From Gorsachius magnificus (Eukaryota; Chordata; Aves; Pelecaniformes; Ardeidae), in the NCBI GenBank assembly GCA_034008185.1, contig CM067082.1, forward strand, positions 87,233,684-87,297,683: a stretch of DNA of 64,000 nt. Direction: 5' to 3'. Positions 27,066 to 40,269 of this stretch are shown here, piece after piece. The notes beneath the pieces are model-generated. The model ran no database searches, was not told the origin of the DNA, and saw nothing but the letters and a program-made list of their open reading frames with translations. Position numbers and translations under genes: made by a program. The number at the start of each line of letters is the position of its first letter. Position 1 is the first letter of the stretch.

Positions 27066-29020
27066 TTTGGCCTGGCTAAACAGAGAGCATTGGCTGGAAC
27101 TCAGGAAAAAAAAGGAAAGTTTATGACCTTTGGAAGAAGGGGCAAGCAACTCAGGAGAGGTTATGCAGGGAGAAAATCATCAGGGCCAAAGCCCAACTAG
27201 AACTTAATCTAATTACTCACATAAAAGACAATAAAAAATGTTTGTGTAAATAATTAGCAACAAAAGGAGGGCTAAGGAGAATCTCCATCCTTTGTTGGAT
27301 ATGGGGCGAAAAATAGCAACCAAGGATGAGGAAAAGACTGAGGTACTTAATGTCTTCTTTCCCTCAGTCTTTAATAGCAAGACCGGTTGTTCTTGGGATA
27401 CCCAGACCCCTGAGCTGGAAGACAGGGATGGGGAGCAGAATGAAGCCCCCATAATCCAAGGGGAAATGGTTAGCAACCTGCTACACCACCTTAGACACAC
27501 ACAAGTCTAGATGAGCCAGATGAGATCCACCCAAGAGTACTGAGGGAGCTGGCAGAAGTGCTAACCCAGTCACTTCCCATCATTTATTAGTGGTCGTGGT
27601 TAACTGAGGAGGCCCCAGTTGACTGGTGGTTAGCAGTGTCATGCCCACCTACAAGAAGGGCCAGAAGGAGGATCCAGGAAACTACAAGCCTGTCAGTCTG
27701 ACCTCGGTGCCAGGGAAGGTTATGGAGCAGTTCTTCTTGAGTGCCATCACATAGCATGTACAGGACAACCAGGGGATCAGGCCCCATCAGCACAGGATTA
27801 TGAAGGGCAGGTCCTGCTTGAATAACCTGATCTCCTTCTATGACAAGGTGACCCGCCTTGTGGATGAGAGAAAGGCTGTGCATGTTGTCTACCTAGACTT
27901 TAGTAAAGCCTTTGTCACCATTTCCCACAGCATTCTCCTGGAGAAACTGGCTGCTCATGGCTTGGATGGGCATACTCTTTGCTGGGTAAAAATCTGGCTG
28001 GATGTCCGGGCCCAAAGAGTTGCGGTGAATGGAATTAAATCCAGTTGGTGTCCAGTCACAAGTAGTGTTCCCCAGGGCTCACTACTGGGGCCAGTTCTAT
28101 TTGATATCTTTATCAATGATCTGGACGAGGGGATCAAGTCCACCCTCAGTAAGTCTTCAGATGACACCAAGTTGGGTGGGAGTTGGGCTCTGCAGAGGGA
28201 CCTGGACAGGCTGGATCGATGGGCCAAGGCTGATTTTATGAGGTTCAACAAGGCTGAATGCCACGTCCTGCACTTGGGTCACAACAACCCCATGCAACAC
28301 TACAGGCTTGGGGAAGAGTGGCTGGGAAGCTGCCCACCAGAAAAGGACCTGGGGGTGTTGGTTGACAGCCGGCTGAGTGTGAGCCAGCAGTGTGCCCAGG
28401 TGGCCGAGAGGGCCAACAGCATCCTGGCTTGTATCAGGAATGGTGTGGCCAGCAGGAGTAGGGAAGTGATCGTCCCCCTGTACTCAGCACTGGTGGGGCC
28501 ACACCTCAAATACTGTGTTCAGTTTTGCGCCCCTCACTACAAGAAAGACAATGAGGTGCTAGAACATGTCCAAAGAAGGGCAAGGAAGCTGGTGAAGGGT
28601 CTGGAGCACAAGTCTTATAAGGAATGGCTGAGGGAACTGGGGTTGTTTAGCCTGGAGAAAGGAGGCTGAGGGGAGACCTTATCGCCCTCTACAACTGCCT
28701 GACAGGAGGCTGTAGCGAGCTGGGTGCCGGTTTCTTCTCCCAAGTAACAGGTGATAGGACAAGAGGAAATGGCCTCAATTTGTGACAGAGAAGGTTTAGA
28801 TTGGACATTAGGAAAAATTTCTTCACCGAAAGGGTGGTCAGGCCATTGGAGTGGGCTGCCCAGGGAAATGATTGAGTCCCCATCCCTGGAGGTATTTAAA
28901 AGATGGGTAGACATGGTGCTTAGGGACATGGTTTAGTGGTGGACTTGTCAGTGTCAGGTTAACGGTTGAACTTGATGATCTTACAGGTCTTTTCCAACCT
29001 AAATGATTCTATGATTCTAT
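27066..29020 (+). mobile_element. CR1-b: 5'-truncated CR1 LINE, about 2 kb
   Basis: Recognisable CR1 sequence starts near 27066 inside the linker between the endonuclease and reverse-transcriptase domains (decayed WKKGQATQ and AKAQLELNL blocks at about 27110-27210). It runs through the reverse transcriptase and C-terminal region to a 3' UTR containing TTTTCCAACCTAAATGATTC and ending in ATTCTATG plus a partial second copy (29006-29020). ORF1 and the endonuclease are missing. Many stops and frameshifts show that it is old. Its 3' end belongs to the type shared with CR1-e and CR1-g. Confidence 0.95.
27800..28669 (+). pseudogene. CR1 ORF2 reverse transcriptase remnant (copy b)
   Basis: This is the longest intact part of ORF2 in CR1-b, about 289 codons. 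It covers most of the reverse-transcriptase palm: YLDFSKAF (first catalytic Asp at residue 33), [13 protein letters not shown] (about 89-101), and the active-site pair at residues 121-122. The usual FADD has become SSDD, so both Asp remain but the preceding residues are altered. The frame is broken just after SLEK by a small deletion near 28655. More ORF2 sequence follows in another frame to about 28930, and decayed ORF2 precedes it from 27066. The fingers region is disrupted, so it cannot encode a working enzyme. Confidence 0.92.
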
Positions 29021-31412
29021 CAAGCTGTCACCTTTCAATTCCACTGAATTCTGTTTGGATAAAGATGTGCTTCAAATCTATTTTAGACCTGCAATTTAAG
29101 CAGGATAGAATATGCTACAGGCAATTTTACACAGCAACACAATTTGGGTTTTTTTGGTAACACGTTATAAAGGGAGATTACACAAAATAAAACCAAAGTA
29201 CAAACTACATGCCTAAATTCATAGGAACCCTGAATCCATCTCCAGGTTCCAAATATCCCACGTGAAAACAAAAATAAACATTCAAGAAAAATGCATTTTC
29301 TTAAGTAGCAAATTTGCCTGCTTACTTCTGTTTTAATAATGCTCAGTGAAACAGGTAAGGTGTGCAATGAAATTTTAAGCTTCAAGTTTTGATTCAGCAA
29401 ATCACTTAATCATGTGCATACATTTAAGCAGATATTCTTAAATGTGCTACCGAACTGACCCCTTAATGCTGCTTATATTTGTCTCTCTCCCATCCTATTG
29501 TCCAGCCCCTATTAGTCCTCCACTTTATTGTGTATTCATTTTCCTTTGGCTTTTGTTTCTTTAGACTACTTAATCACAAAAACATAGAGACACCTGAAGT
29601 ACCAGTAGCGGCACAGCATTCTACAGCTAAACAACAGTTGCTGTGAAAATCTGTGACAGGAACAAACCTTTCTTGAAGTGTGTTATATTAGGAGCACTGC
29701 AAAAAAGCAATGAAGAATAGCTACTCAGGACAGGCAAGTTCAAATTGGAATACAGCAGCAACAGCAGCAGCCAGAGCTGTACTTCCCTAGGAGAAAAATG
29801 AGCTTGTGCATTGGATAAACCACAACAACATCTTAAGATTTCATCCCAGCTGCACTAGAACAGCGGGAATCAAAATACTTGTTAATGTTGTAATATGTTT
29901 ACTTTCAATCAGACAACAGAAGAATTCATTCCATTTGCTCAGTATTGTGCCCTCCTGAACTCCATCCCCACAATAGCTTTGCAAGCACATCTGAGCAATT
30001 CCACAGTGGGTTTTACATCCATGGTAAGTCATATCTGCTGTGCCTATATGCAGTACCTGCGTTTTACGGAGACTGCAATGAATGATTCCTCCCCAAATTT
30101 GATTCTGTAAAAAGCTACTTGACTGCTCCAAGTAATCTTTTTTATTATTCATCTTAGTTTACTCTTAAGGGTTTTTTCGTTTCATCTTTTTCTACTGTCC
30201 TAATGTACACAAATCACTTTTAGAGATAGTGTCATGCGTATGAAGGGAGCAATTTATCAATACAGACACCTCTTTGATGAAGGATGGTTTGTCTTTACAA
30301 GGCTGGACAGCCTCAACTGAATTTCAATTTGCTATGGCATGCAAGGGATTTAGGGGATTAAGGTTGGTGAGAGGCTTTAAGCATCAACCAGCTTATTATT
30401 GCTGAAGGAATATATGATTTGAAAACCTTGCTTGTCTTGTTTTTTTTTTTAGTATGTGGGGGTGAGGTGGAGAGGGATGAGTGGGAAAAGCAATAACCTA
30501 CTTGGTGATTTAACAGTGATTACTTTTCTTCTGCTTTTCAGCCACACACTGCCTATTTTTTAATGGGACAAGTAGAGCTTATAAGGCCAGATTCAGTTGA
30601 CACCAACTAAATATCTGGTTAATAGTATTTTATTACTAATAACAGTTATAAAAACTTGTAATAAAAATAAAGCTGTAGGGGAGGGAGAGAAAGGAGAAGG
30701 GAAGAAATATGTCCTAAGAGTTTATGTAAATGAAGAGGTGGTGAACTGCTACAAATAAATATTGTTCTGAATATAGTATATTACCTGCTCCTTAATACAA
30801 GAAAATTGCTAAGAAATATTTCCTGATGAAAAAATGTATTAAATATCTCATTCACCTTTTCTTTGTTAGAACGGCAGAGCGGGGGGGAAACCCAAAGGAA
30901 TCTAGTGGCTTAAAGCTATGTTAGTTACTTTGTGCACCATGATATTAATTACTTACTGATAAATACAAAAATACTGTGAATCAAACACCATGAAGTCTAG
31001 CATTAAAGCAAGCACTACTATTTTTTGTTGAATGCTGTTTCTTTTAAGTAAGTAAACCACTACAGGACTCATTTATGTGTTATACTAACAAAGGGCCATT
31101 GTGGTTGGTGTTACACTGCCGTGAAGCTGAGTGCAGGGGAGAATTACAGCCATGAGTTCCTTCCCAGACAAAATTCCCAGTTTCGCCAAGTGTTCACTTC
31201 TGAGGATCTGATCTAACTCCCACCAAAAATATTATCTCTTTTTTTCAGAAGGATTTTGGATAGATCTATACTCGGATGGAGAGGAAAAGAAATTTGTGTG
31301 AAGTGGCTTTTCTCTTCCCCTTCCCTCCTTCTCTCAGATCCTGTGCTGTCAGAGCTGGAGACTATGGTCCTGCCTGCATCCTTAGCAGAACAGCGCAGCA
31401 AACAAGAGACAG

Positions 31413-31439
31413 TTTTTTTTTTTTTCCTCTCTCTCTCTC
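31413..31439. repeat. T13 plus (CT)n polypyrimidine tract
   Basis: Thirteen T are followed directly by CCTCTCTCTCTCTC, giving 27 uninterrupted pyrimidines. It is a simple repeat. The nearby sequence shows no matching branch point or exon. Confidence 0.8.
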
Positions 31440-32113
31440 GTAATCAATTCAATTTATTGGTAGGGTTTCCTAGTGAGCAGCTATCATGTCATTCTCACAC
31501 TCTCCTTGATGTGCTCTAATGAGTCTTTAAGCGTTTCACAAGAAGTGGAAGCATTTCAGTAGGAGATAAAGCCTCCTCTGAATACTCAGGGGAATATTCA
31601 GAGCCCTTCTCAGGAGAGCTGAGATTTGAACTGGGATCTTTTCCAATTCAGGCAGTCTATGGTGCACAAGAGAAGCAGAATAAAATTGGCCCAGGTCTGT
31701 GAATCTACAACATCCTTCTCAAGGAAAATTGATAAATGTTTCTAGAAGAAAATCTTCAAGTTGAAATAAGATGCTTCCCCTTCCCCTTCCAACATTTTAA
31801 GCTATATTAAAAATACATATATTTTCCTTTTTTTTTTTGTCATTGATTAAATCACTGTCTACGTATACAATGCTAAATATAGGCTTCTCCATATCCCCTT
31901 GTTGCCATAATGCTCCTTCCCTCTACATCAGGGACCGTAACAAAGGAGGATAAAACACACTTCATGGCTGTGAAGTATAGTATTATCTCTTTGCTAAGGT
32001 TGTTAAAGAGGAGTGCCAGGTAACTATTGTTAATCTGGTATCTTCTGAGCTGTGCATAGTCTCTGTCCTTTGCCAAGGATCTTGAGCCTGATTTTGTTTG
32101 CTGTAGACTTCAG

Positions 32114-32154
32114 GTTTTTGTTGTGTTTTGGTTTTGTTTTGTTTTGTTTTTTTT
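32114..32154. repeat. (GTTTT)n-like simple repeat
   Basis: Imperfect GTTTT units, with GTTGTG and GG interruptions, run into a T-run. The tract contains no C and is probably slippage-derived. Confidence 0.8.
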
Positions 32155-35100
32155 AACGCAATCTCTTCAAGGTTTGACATAGCTTGGAATTGGACATCTC
32201 CTAGAAATCCCAGCACATTGCTTACATGCACTGCATTACAAGAGAAAGATGGTCTGAAGTGAGGATGCAGGGCTGTGAGGAGAGGTTAGACAACTCGTGG
32301 CAGCTTGGGCCATGCAAGATAGGTGCTTCTGGATACAGACAGAAAAAAAGTCTTTATACAACAGGGAAATTTCAAAGGCATCCAAGACCCAGGTTTTCTT
32401 CCATCATGAATGAAATGCTCTTCTGCTCCCCTGTGCTATAGTGTCCAGCTCTTCCAGACAGCCACACTACTTAGTTCAGAGGCAGGAAAGGCCCAGGTGT
32501 CAGACTTCTGTCCTCCACCAGTTGGCCCACATGCATGCACCAAGTCTGGTGTTCTCTGGAGCTGCGCATGGAAGGTATTTCCCTGCTCCTACACAGCCAC
32601 AAGGAAGATGGCAGAGGAAGGTCAGTCATGACCTGGGCAGGGTGCAGGGTGGAGGCACCCAGTGAGGCCGGTCACAGCCATTATGGCCTGTTAGTGCCCC
32701 CAGGACCCCAGCACCAGTAACCCTTCCTGCACAACAACCCCTTCCAGGAGTTATGTGGGCAAGCAAGGATCTGTAAACACTTAACTCCTCTTGTTTCTCA
32801 TCTCAGAAAAAGGTTTGAAGACTTTCCCTGTACTCAGGTTCAGAAGTGACCTACTAGGGTTTTTGAAATAGTGATGATCTGAGGATATAAGTTATTTTGA
32901 TGAGACAATGCAAAGCCTGAAAGCCTGTGTGCTCTTTTTAACTTTATCAGTTGGCATAAACCAAAATATGACCTCTCCCCACAATGCTTGTTTTCCCTGA
33001 AGTGGAAAGGCGCTGCGTACGGCACTGTTAATCCTCTGTTAAGCCATTCCTAAATTCCAGTTCTATTCACTGGACTGGTTTATTGCAATACATACTCTGA
33101 GTGTAGCCTCCACATGGTGATATCCTTTAATATACCACATTTTTACAGGGGTGATGATGCATGTTATGCTGTTTTCGTTCCCTTATCTTGACTCTCACAT
33201 ACACCTGCACGGGTAGTTCAGCACAGATATATTTTTCCTAAAGATGTCACTTGGTAAATCATTACCACAACATCCCATGATCAATACAACAGCTTGGGGA
33301 AAATACATACACTTACTTTTCTAGCAGTGTAAATGAAATCTCTACCTTCTATTTTGGGCCAGGCAACAGGAGACAAATGGGGAAAAAAAAGACAACCAAG
33401 AAAAATCAGATTTTCTATAATTATATAAATTACAGCAAGAATGACTGTAATCACCTAAAATGCCTCTGGGGAGTTGGATTAGCAGAAGACAATTTCTCAG
33501 ATCCACACTCCGGGGTTTAAACCTAGGGTTGATATTTGGAATTAGACTACCAAGCTAAAATAATTAACCCTTGGGAAGCTAAAATATGTAATTCAGAGGT
33601 GTACTATCTGGCTAAAAGGGAGGAATATGCAATTGGCATTATTTTAAAATTCCTCTGGATCCTAATATTTGACCAGGTCAGTCAGACCTCACACTTCAGT
33701 CTGAACTGTGAGTATATTTAAATGGAAAAACCTTCCCAGTTTCCCTCCTCTTGACATCCAATAATAAAGCAACAGTCACTCAAACAAATATCCCTTAAAA
33801 GCAACAACAGATTCCTTCAGTAAAGCATCGCTAAATGTATGATGAAAATAGATACAAATAAAAAAAATTACAAAGGTTTAAAAAACAAGGAAATAAAAAA
33901 TATTGTCTAGAAAAATAAGTAGGGTACGTGGCTGGGATATGAAAGTAGATATAAAGACAGAGAAATAAATAGAAATGCCCTCTTTTGCTTTATTGTCTTT
34001 AGATGAGTGAAATGTAAAAGCCTTTTATCTGGCATATGGAGAATGCCCCTAACGTAAGAACTAAAACACCCCGCGAAGATCCTCTCCACACTTTCTAGTT
34101 TTATGGTGGGGGCATGCATGGGGCAGTAGAGGAGTGCAGAGTGAGCAGGTCAGAGGTGCCTGTTCCTCTGTGCGGGTGTTTCCATGGCTGTGGACAGTGT
34201 TTCTCAATATCTCAGCTTGGATACCAGCCAGTTTGACCCTAAGAAGAACTGCAAAGGCATAAAGTTATATTAATGCTACCTGAATCTCCTGCTTCTCTGC
34301 ACTGCAAGTTTTGTGCTTTGCCTGGAGTGTCATCCTGTGATTTGAATCCAAAATACCACCACAAATATCTGAAACCTGAAGTTACTGAATCAGCTACTGT
34401 TTGTGAATCCTAGACAAGATATTACCATCTAACAATGAAAACATCAATAATTCTCTTAATCATGGTGAAATGTTTTTTCATTTAGATATTTTTAAATAGA
34501 AGTTTTATGAAGAACATAATAGGGCCAAATCAATTTATTGGATTCCCATGTATTTTGTAAACCATTGATTACTGACTCAGCTGATTCTACTGTTCATTCA
34601 TCACATGTGCTTATATAAAAGCTGAACTATTTTCTTTCAGGACTTCATCTAATATATAGCATGATTACTTGTGAAGCAGTGCTGTTCCAGTTAAAAGAAA
34701 TTACATTTGATAGCTGCACACTGAAATGGCTCCATTTACATAGCACAAACATGACAGGCATACAGATACATTTTGTGGAGATAAGTATCCTGAATCAAAG
34801 AGGCACTGTTGCACCTTGAACTGTACTGAATGGTTCATGCTGCATACCAAGGATGACTCTTAACTGTTTGAAGAGAGTGTTGGTGTTTATGGCATTAATT
34901 TCTTATTTATCAAACAATGAGAATGTATCTTATGCTTGCTAGCAAACAAGAAGGGAAAGCTACTGTCTTCAAACCTTTACCTTTCAATTACAGCATATTT
35001 CCATTCTATCTACTCTTACAGATGCCTCCATAATCCAGAGGAGTTGGCAACAGGTCTGTAAGCAAATTAATGCAAAAGAAATGATGGTAAAGAGGTGAAG

Positions 35101-37744
35101 TATTTTGATGAGATTGATTTGTAGCAATGGCAGGATGACAACTCCCTAAACTGTTTTTGAGTCTTTCTTCAATTTGCCTAAAAAGACAGGCTTTCATATT
35201 CAAGCCCTGATTTTGCAAAAGTTCTTGCACAGGTGAGGGGCTCTATGAAATTGAATTAGACGAGTTTCACATTTCATGTTAGGCACAAACTTAAGACACA
35301 TCTGAACTAAGCATCAGTCCTGTTAAGTTAAAAAAAGTGGCCTAAGTACATACTTTTGTATTACATTAGTCTTACCATTACTGATAGGCACTGCAGTCAA
35401 TAATGAAATGCCTGATGACACCTTTACTGTACAAAGCACCATTTTATTATCAGCTATACCTAGAGTCACCAGAACCACTTGTATGATCAGCGCTTTTGTA
35501 TTCCTGGGTGGAAGGTTGGTTGGTTATGCCCATATTTTTGATAAACCTGGTGAGAACATGATGAGAGGGATAAAAAGAATGCAGGCAACGAAAGCTGGAA
35601 GCACTGCTTTTTCAGGAGTTGGTACAGCTGAACAGGGGATTTGGATGCAACTTCAGCAATTTCAGTTTTACAGTCTTATCAGAGGTGAAGGAAATTTTCT
35701 TTTCTTATTTCTTACCTGGTGACTTGTTTATCATTGGAAAATATTTTTTTGTTTTGATTCATTTGTCACATCCTGGAGATTCCTTGATTCTGAAATTATC
35801 CTAGGTGTTCACTAGGAGAAGCGTTAACCAAAATGCTTCGGAAGCAGCAGGTAATCTAGTTGTGTACAAAAAGACTCATTTTCTTGTGCTTTGTCTAACT
35901 CTCTTTCCTATTCTGCTTCTCACTCCAAGTTCTCATCAGATAAATGCCATTAGCTTGATGTCCATCATTCTAGAAAGACATCTGATCCTCAGCAGATGTC
36001 GTTCTTGTCCATGGAGTCAGTTGTGTTACCATCTCTGCTGGTGGATGCAGAATTCCATGTGTCTACTTTGTGTCTGTTTACAGATTCACCAAAGTTTGCT
36101 CATGATTGTATACACTTATGCTTCGAATTCATCATGCAAAGGTTCCCTCTTTCACCTGACCCCTTGCTGTGTTCGTAGGAACTAAGATACAGCTGTCACA
36201 AAATACTTGTTAGCAAAACCTGCTACTCTGCAAAGGGAGATGTGCATCATGCAATGCAAATTAAATATAAGCATTAAATTCTTATTTATTCTTATTCTTA
36301 CTCTTCACACCAAGTATCTTGTGGCTGTTTATGGAGAAGCCAGTGTGATCAGGATGTTAGGGTCTACAGAGCAACTTCATTCCCACTGGCATTGTAAGAA
36401 GGAACAAGACCCTGAAAAGAGCTTTGGAACTAACTAAATGCAATGGGCTTTATAAAATTGTGTGACTAAAAGAAAGATAATCCTGTGAGTGAAATGCAAA
36501 GGAAGTCAAAGCCCAACACCCGGAGAGTTTTGTTTTAACCACGGGCCAATTAAGAGCCTTTGATCACCAGATCTGAATGTTGATGAAAGAGAATGTAAAA
36601 TAAGTAGATTGAAGAACACAGATGTAAATGGTTTTGTGATTTAGATAAATTTGTTTAAAAATCATAAGTAAAAATTGAGCTTGATGGAAAATGATTGCTA
36701 GTCCATCTAGAGGTGTCATGATGAGAAAATATGCTGTTCTGAGAAGACCTGGAAAAGAATTATGTGCCATCTTTAGTCTGGAAATAGAAGGAAAGATCCT
36801 GTTTATGTTAACAACTGCAAAACTGTTCTTCAGGAAGCAGGATGAGGCACAAATTAAGCAAGAGAGAAATAAATACATGGATATTGTGCAAAATAAATGG
36901 GATTTTATTCTGAAAAAATAGTTCTGGGAACAGTAGTAGTAATGACACCCGTTTCCACTATGGCTTTGTGTCTTGTGGTTGAATTTGCATCTGCACTACA
37001 CACACAAACCAGCATATCTAGAACAACTTTTACTGCCAGTGGCTACTGGCTCCCATTTCCTAGCCTTAGTATAGTAAAGTAGTCAAACTGTCAGAAAGAA
37101 ATGGAGAACAGGAAAATTATTTTGTTAAGAGTCTGCCCGAACACCCACAAGGAATGTAGGATCTTTGTCAGGATGGAGAGGAAGAAAGTCTGCACAAGCC
37201 ATACATACATCCCTAGATACACGATATGAGTCTATTGGGAGTCCATTTGGGGGCCAGCACTGCTTGCATGGATTTTTTGCTTTGCAAGGGAATGACCTTC
37301 TAGTTAAATTACACTTGATTATTTATTGCAGTATAAATGTGTAACAATGGATGACTGAAAGCCAGTAGGAACTATCAGTACTGCACTTGGTCCTCTATGG
37401 CCAGTGATGCCCTGAGAACAACTGCCATTATTTTGGCAAAATCATGAGTAGTCATCGAATTCCCAAGTCACTGTTTTCTTCCCATGTACAGCTGGTAATC
37501 TCAATGCAGGGTGCAAGGAAAGGGGATTTAGATTCCTACAAAATGAGAATGGTGATATCTTCCATACAATTACCAGTAGTGTAATGTCTACATGTGAAAC
37601 AACTAATCATAAATTGAGCTGCAAATTTCCAATACTCAGCTGGTCTAAAGTGGTGTGGCTTTTCCATTTACAACAGCAGAGAACCTGTACAATGGTCTTT
37701 GTTTAAAAAAGTAGATTCTTCTTGGTGTATATGGCAAAGTTACT

Positions 37745-37795
37745 GTATTCTGTTCTCTTCTGTTCTATTCTATTTTATTCCATCCTATCCTATGC
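37745..37795. repeat. Degenerate TTCTA/TCCTA pentamer repeat
   Basis: About ten imperfect pyrimidine-rich units, such as TTCTG, TTCTA and TCCTA, follow each other. The divergence between units indicates an old simple repeat. Confidence 0.75.
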
Positions 37796-38249
37796 TTGGT
37801 AATTATTTGTGCAATATATAGTAAACCTTATTATTTCTTTGAAAGTTTTTGCTTTCACTGGTATTATGAAAAATTCATAATTGCTTCACTGAACTGCCAT
37901 CATACTGTCATGACAATAACACAACTGCCATTGATTACTGACATTTTACACATAGTCTTACTCTCACTCTTCTGCACAATCCAGGTTTCTTTTCTGTTGA
38001 TTTAAACTAAACCAACTGCAGAACTGACATGGTCTTCAAAGACAGCTCCATCAGTCTCCAACTATGACAACAATAATGTCTTTAAATGAGACTGAAGTTT
38101 TGCTTTCACAATGGTTTTACAGTGATGGCATCTTCCTCTCTGTACTGCACTGCTTACATGTTTATGACAACCTGACTGTAATTGCAGCTGAGAAATAATT
38201 TTGTTTTAAAAGCTATTAGTCCCAGATGTACAATTGAATTCTAGTCTTC

Positions 38250-38960
38250 ATTACAGAAAACACGGCAGACCGAAGAAAAGCAGACAAGGTCGGAGCTGTC
38301 TGAGGAGCAGTGAGAGGAAAAGGTGATTATCCTGGCAAAAGCCCACAGGTACATTGCCTTGCTGAGCCGTCTTTGACCGGGGAAAAGATACATTTTTAAG
38401 GAATGCTGCTGTCCTTTTAGAGGTATTGTGTGGAGGCAAATGCCAGGGAGATTTATGTGGTTGATTCTCTGACCTGTGATAATGCATCATTAGAGCCCTC
38501 CGTGTTTTCCACCTTTGTGAACAAAGACTCATAACAGGGACGATTATGAAAAAAAGAGGAGAAGCTGCAGCAGTGGCAGCAGGGGAAGCATTGCTCAGGC
38601 ACACAGAACTTCACCCAGAAGTTGAAGAGAGATATATTTTTTGCATTGCACCTTCACTTCACTTTATTCTAAGGACTCTATCTCTCCCTGCTTATCTGTC
38701 CAAGGTCAGACTCCTTGACAGAATTAGAACATAACACAAAGCCAAAACACCCTCCCACCCCTCAGTTATCCTCCTCGTTTAACCCGTCACTTTCTTGGTG
38801 AACATTATAATAAATTTAGAGGCATAAGAAACTTCTAGGGAGAGCTGAGGTCACTCGTGATCCCCAGTGAGAGCTCTATTGGGTCCTCAGAAGGGAAATG
38901 ATAACGGCGGAAACTATTTCATGGCCCTACGTACCTTTGCTTTTATCCTGACCCCAGGCA
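38250..38960. promoter_or_regulatory. Possible conserved non-coding element
   Basis: The block has no repeats and no believable coding frame. It shows a dense mix of factor-site-like words, including CTTTGTGAACAAAGAC (an inverted pair of CTTTG/CAAAG, SOX or TCF-like, near 38512-38527), GATAACGGCGG and TGCATCATTAG. Isolated CpG dinucleotides are kept in an AT-rich setting. This is inference from texture alone. Confidence 0.2.
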
Positions 38961-39919
38961 ATCTTTTTATTTAGCTCGCTGAAATGCAGGGCTGCTGCTC
39001 TAGCTGACTGACTGGGGAATAAGTTTATATCTATTTAACCAAACCAGACTAGCATCCCCTCTTCTCTGGCCATGGATGGATATGGATTCAAGCAGTTGTA
39101 ATGCTTTTTTGAGAACATTACCAAGACATTTTAATCACGGCTTACTGCACTGGTAGATTAGTACCCAAATGCAATGACCTTCTTTTTGCTGTGGACATGA
39201 ACATGCCAGAAAACCAAACTGTACTATTCTTCGTCTTGATCCAATAAATTGGGATTAAATGAACAAGAGAGACAAGTGCGATGTACTTTGAAAATCTGAG
39301 TGCACCTGTTTTGTAGTGGAAAATTGGATGTTCTTTTTTTCCTCGTAAAAATGCTCCTGCCTGTGTTTGCCTCTTAGGGGATGACACTGTAACCAGAATT
39401 TACGCGTCGCTTCCTGCATATTTTGCACTTGGAGATTATTAAGAAACAAAACAACAAAGAAAAATTGGTGTGTGTTAGGAGGTATTAGAATAAATTAATC
39501 TGACTGTCTGTCTCCTCCACTGCATTAAGGTCTGATTCCACAAATATGCATGAGAAAGTGCGCTGTGGGGAGGCAGAAGTATGGAGGAAAGAGATACTCA
39601 AAAGACTTGTAACCACATTTAAGAGCAACCATTATCCTGAAGTGATGGGACCAAAAGCTCCATTCCTTTGCACTGTTGTTTCAGCACTTCCACTGAGGCA
39701 AAGCATCAGATACTTCCACATCAAGATACCTGTGATCTATACTCACTTTGTAATAGTCTACGGGTATACAAAGAAAGGGGAGCCTGATTCTGAAATGTAA
39801 TATCAAGTCCTTCAAGCCAAGAACGTTTCAGAAGACTCAGCCCAGAGTTTTCTCAATTTTACTTCCTTGTGCATACAGAATAAGATATGTTTTACACCAC
39901 GGTGGAGGTTATGGCAGCA

Positions 39920-40269
39920 TACGGCCTTTCAGTACCTAAAGGGGGCCTATAGGAAAGATGGGGAAAATCTTTTTAGTAGGGCCAGCTGTGTCAGGACAAG
40001 GGGTAATGGTTTTAAACTAAAACAGTGTAGGTTTAGACTAGATATAAGGAAGAAATTCTTTACAATGAGGGTGGTAAAACACTGGAACGGGTTGCCCAGA
40101 GAGGCAGTGGAGGCCCCATCCCTGGAAACATTCAAGGCCAGGTTGGACGGGGCTCTGAGCAACCTGATCTAGTTAGCGGTGTCCCTGCTCCCTGCAGGGG
40201 GTTGGACTAGATGACCTCTAGGGGTCCCTTCCAACCCAAAACATTCTATGATTCTATGATTCTATGATT
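39920..40269 (+). mobile_element. CR1-c: 350-bp CR1 3' fragment
   Basis: The homology to CR1-d starts abruptly at TACGGCC (39920) and continues to three ATTCTATG octamers at 40243-40266. By eye it differs from the matching part of CR1-d at only about a dozen and a half positions over some 345 bp, so it belongs to the same CR1 lineage. The 5' breakpoint corresponds to CR1-d position 45541, almost the same point as in CR1-f. Confidence 0.95.
39923..40172 (+). pseudogene. CR1 ORF2 C-terminal remnant (copy c)
   Basis: The open frame encodes the last 80 or so residues of ORF2, from [13 protein letters not shown] to [11 protein letters not shown] with the TAG stop at 40170-40172. The frame is intact over its whole length and is joined upstream to unrelated sequence. 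The region lies after the reverse-transcriptase palm and carries no catalytic residue. On its own it is only a transposon fragment. Confidence 0.9.

Larger units (their letters stand above)
29021..39919. other. Non-coding stretch, no gene recognised
   Basis: About 10.9 kb with only short, unsupported open frames. Simple-sequence features are a polypyrimidine tract (31413-31439), a (GTTTT)n-like tract (32114-32154), A-rich sequence at about 33840-33905 and a TTCTA-type repeat (37745-37795). A slightly GC-richer patch lies at about 32240-32760. A block at about 38250-38960 looks like conserved non-coding DNA. No exon, RNA gene or non-CR1 transposon could be identified. Confidence 0.6.
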
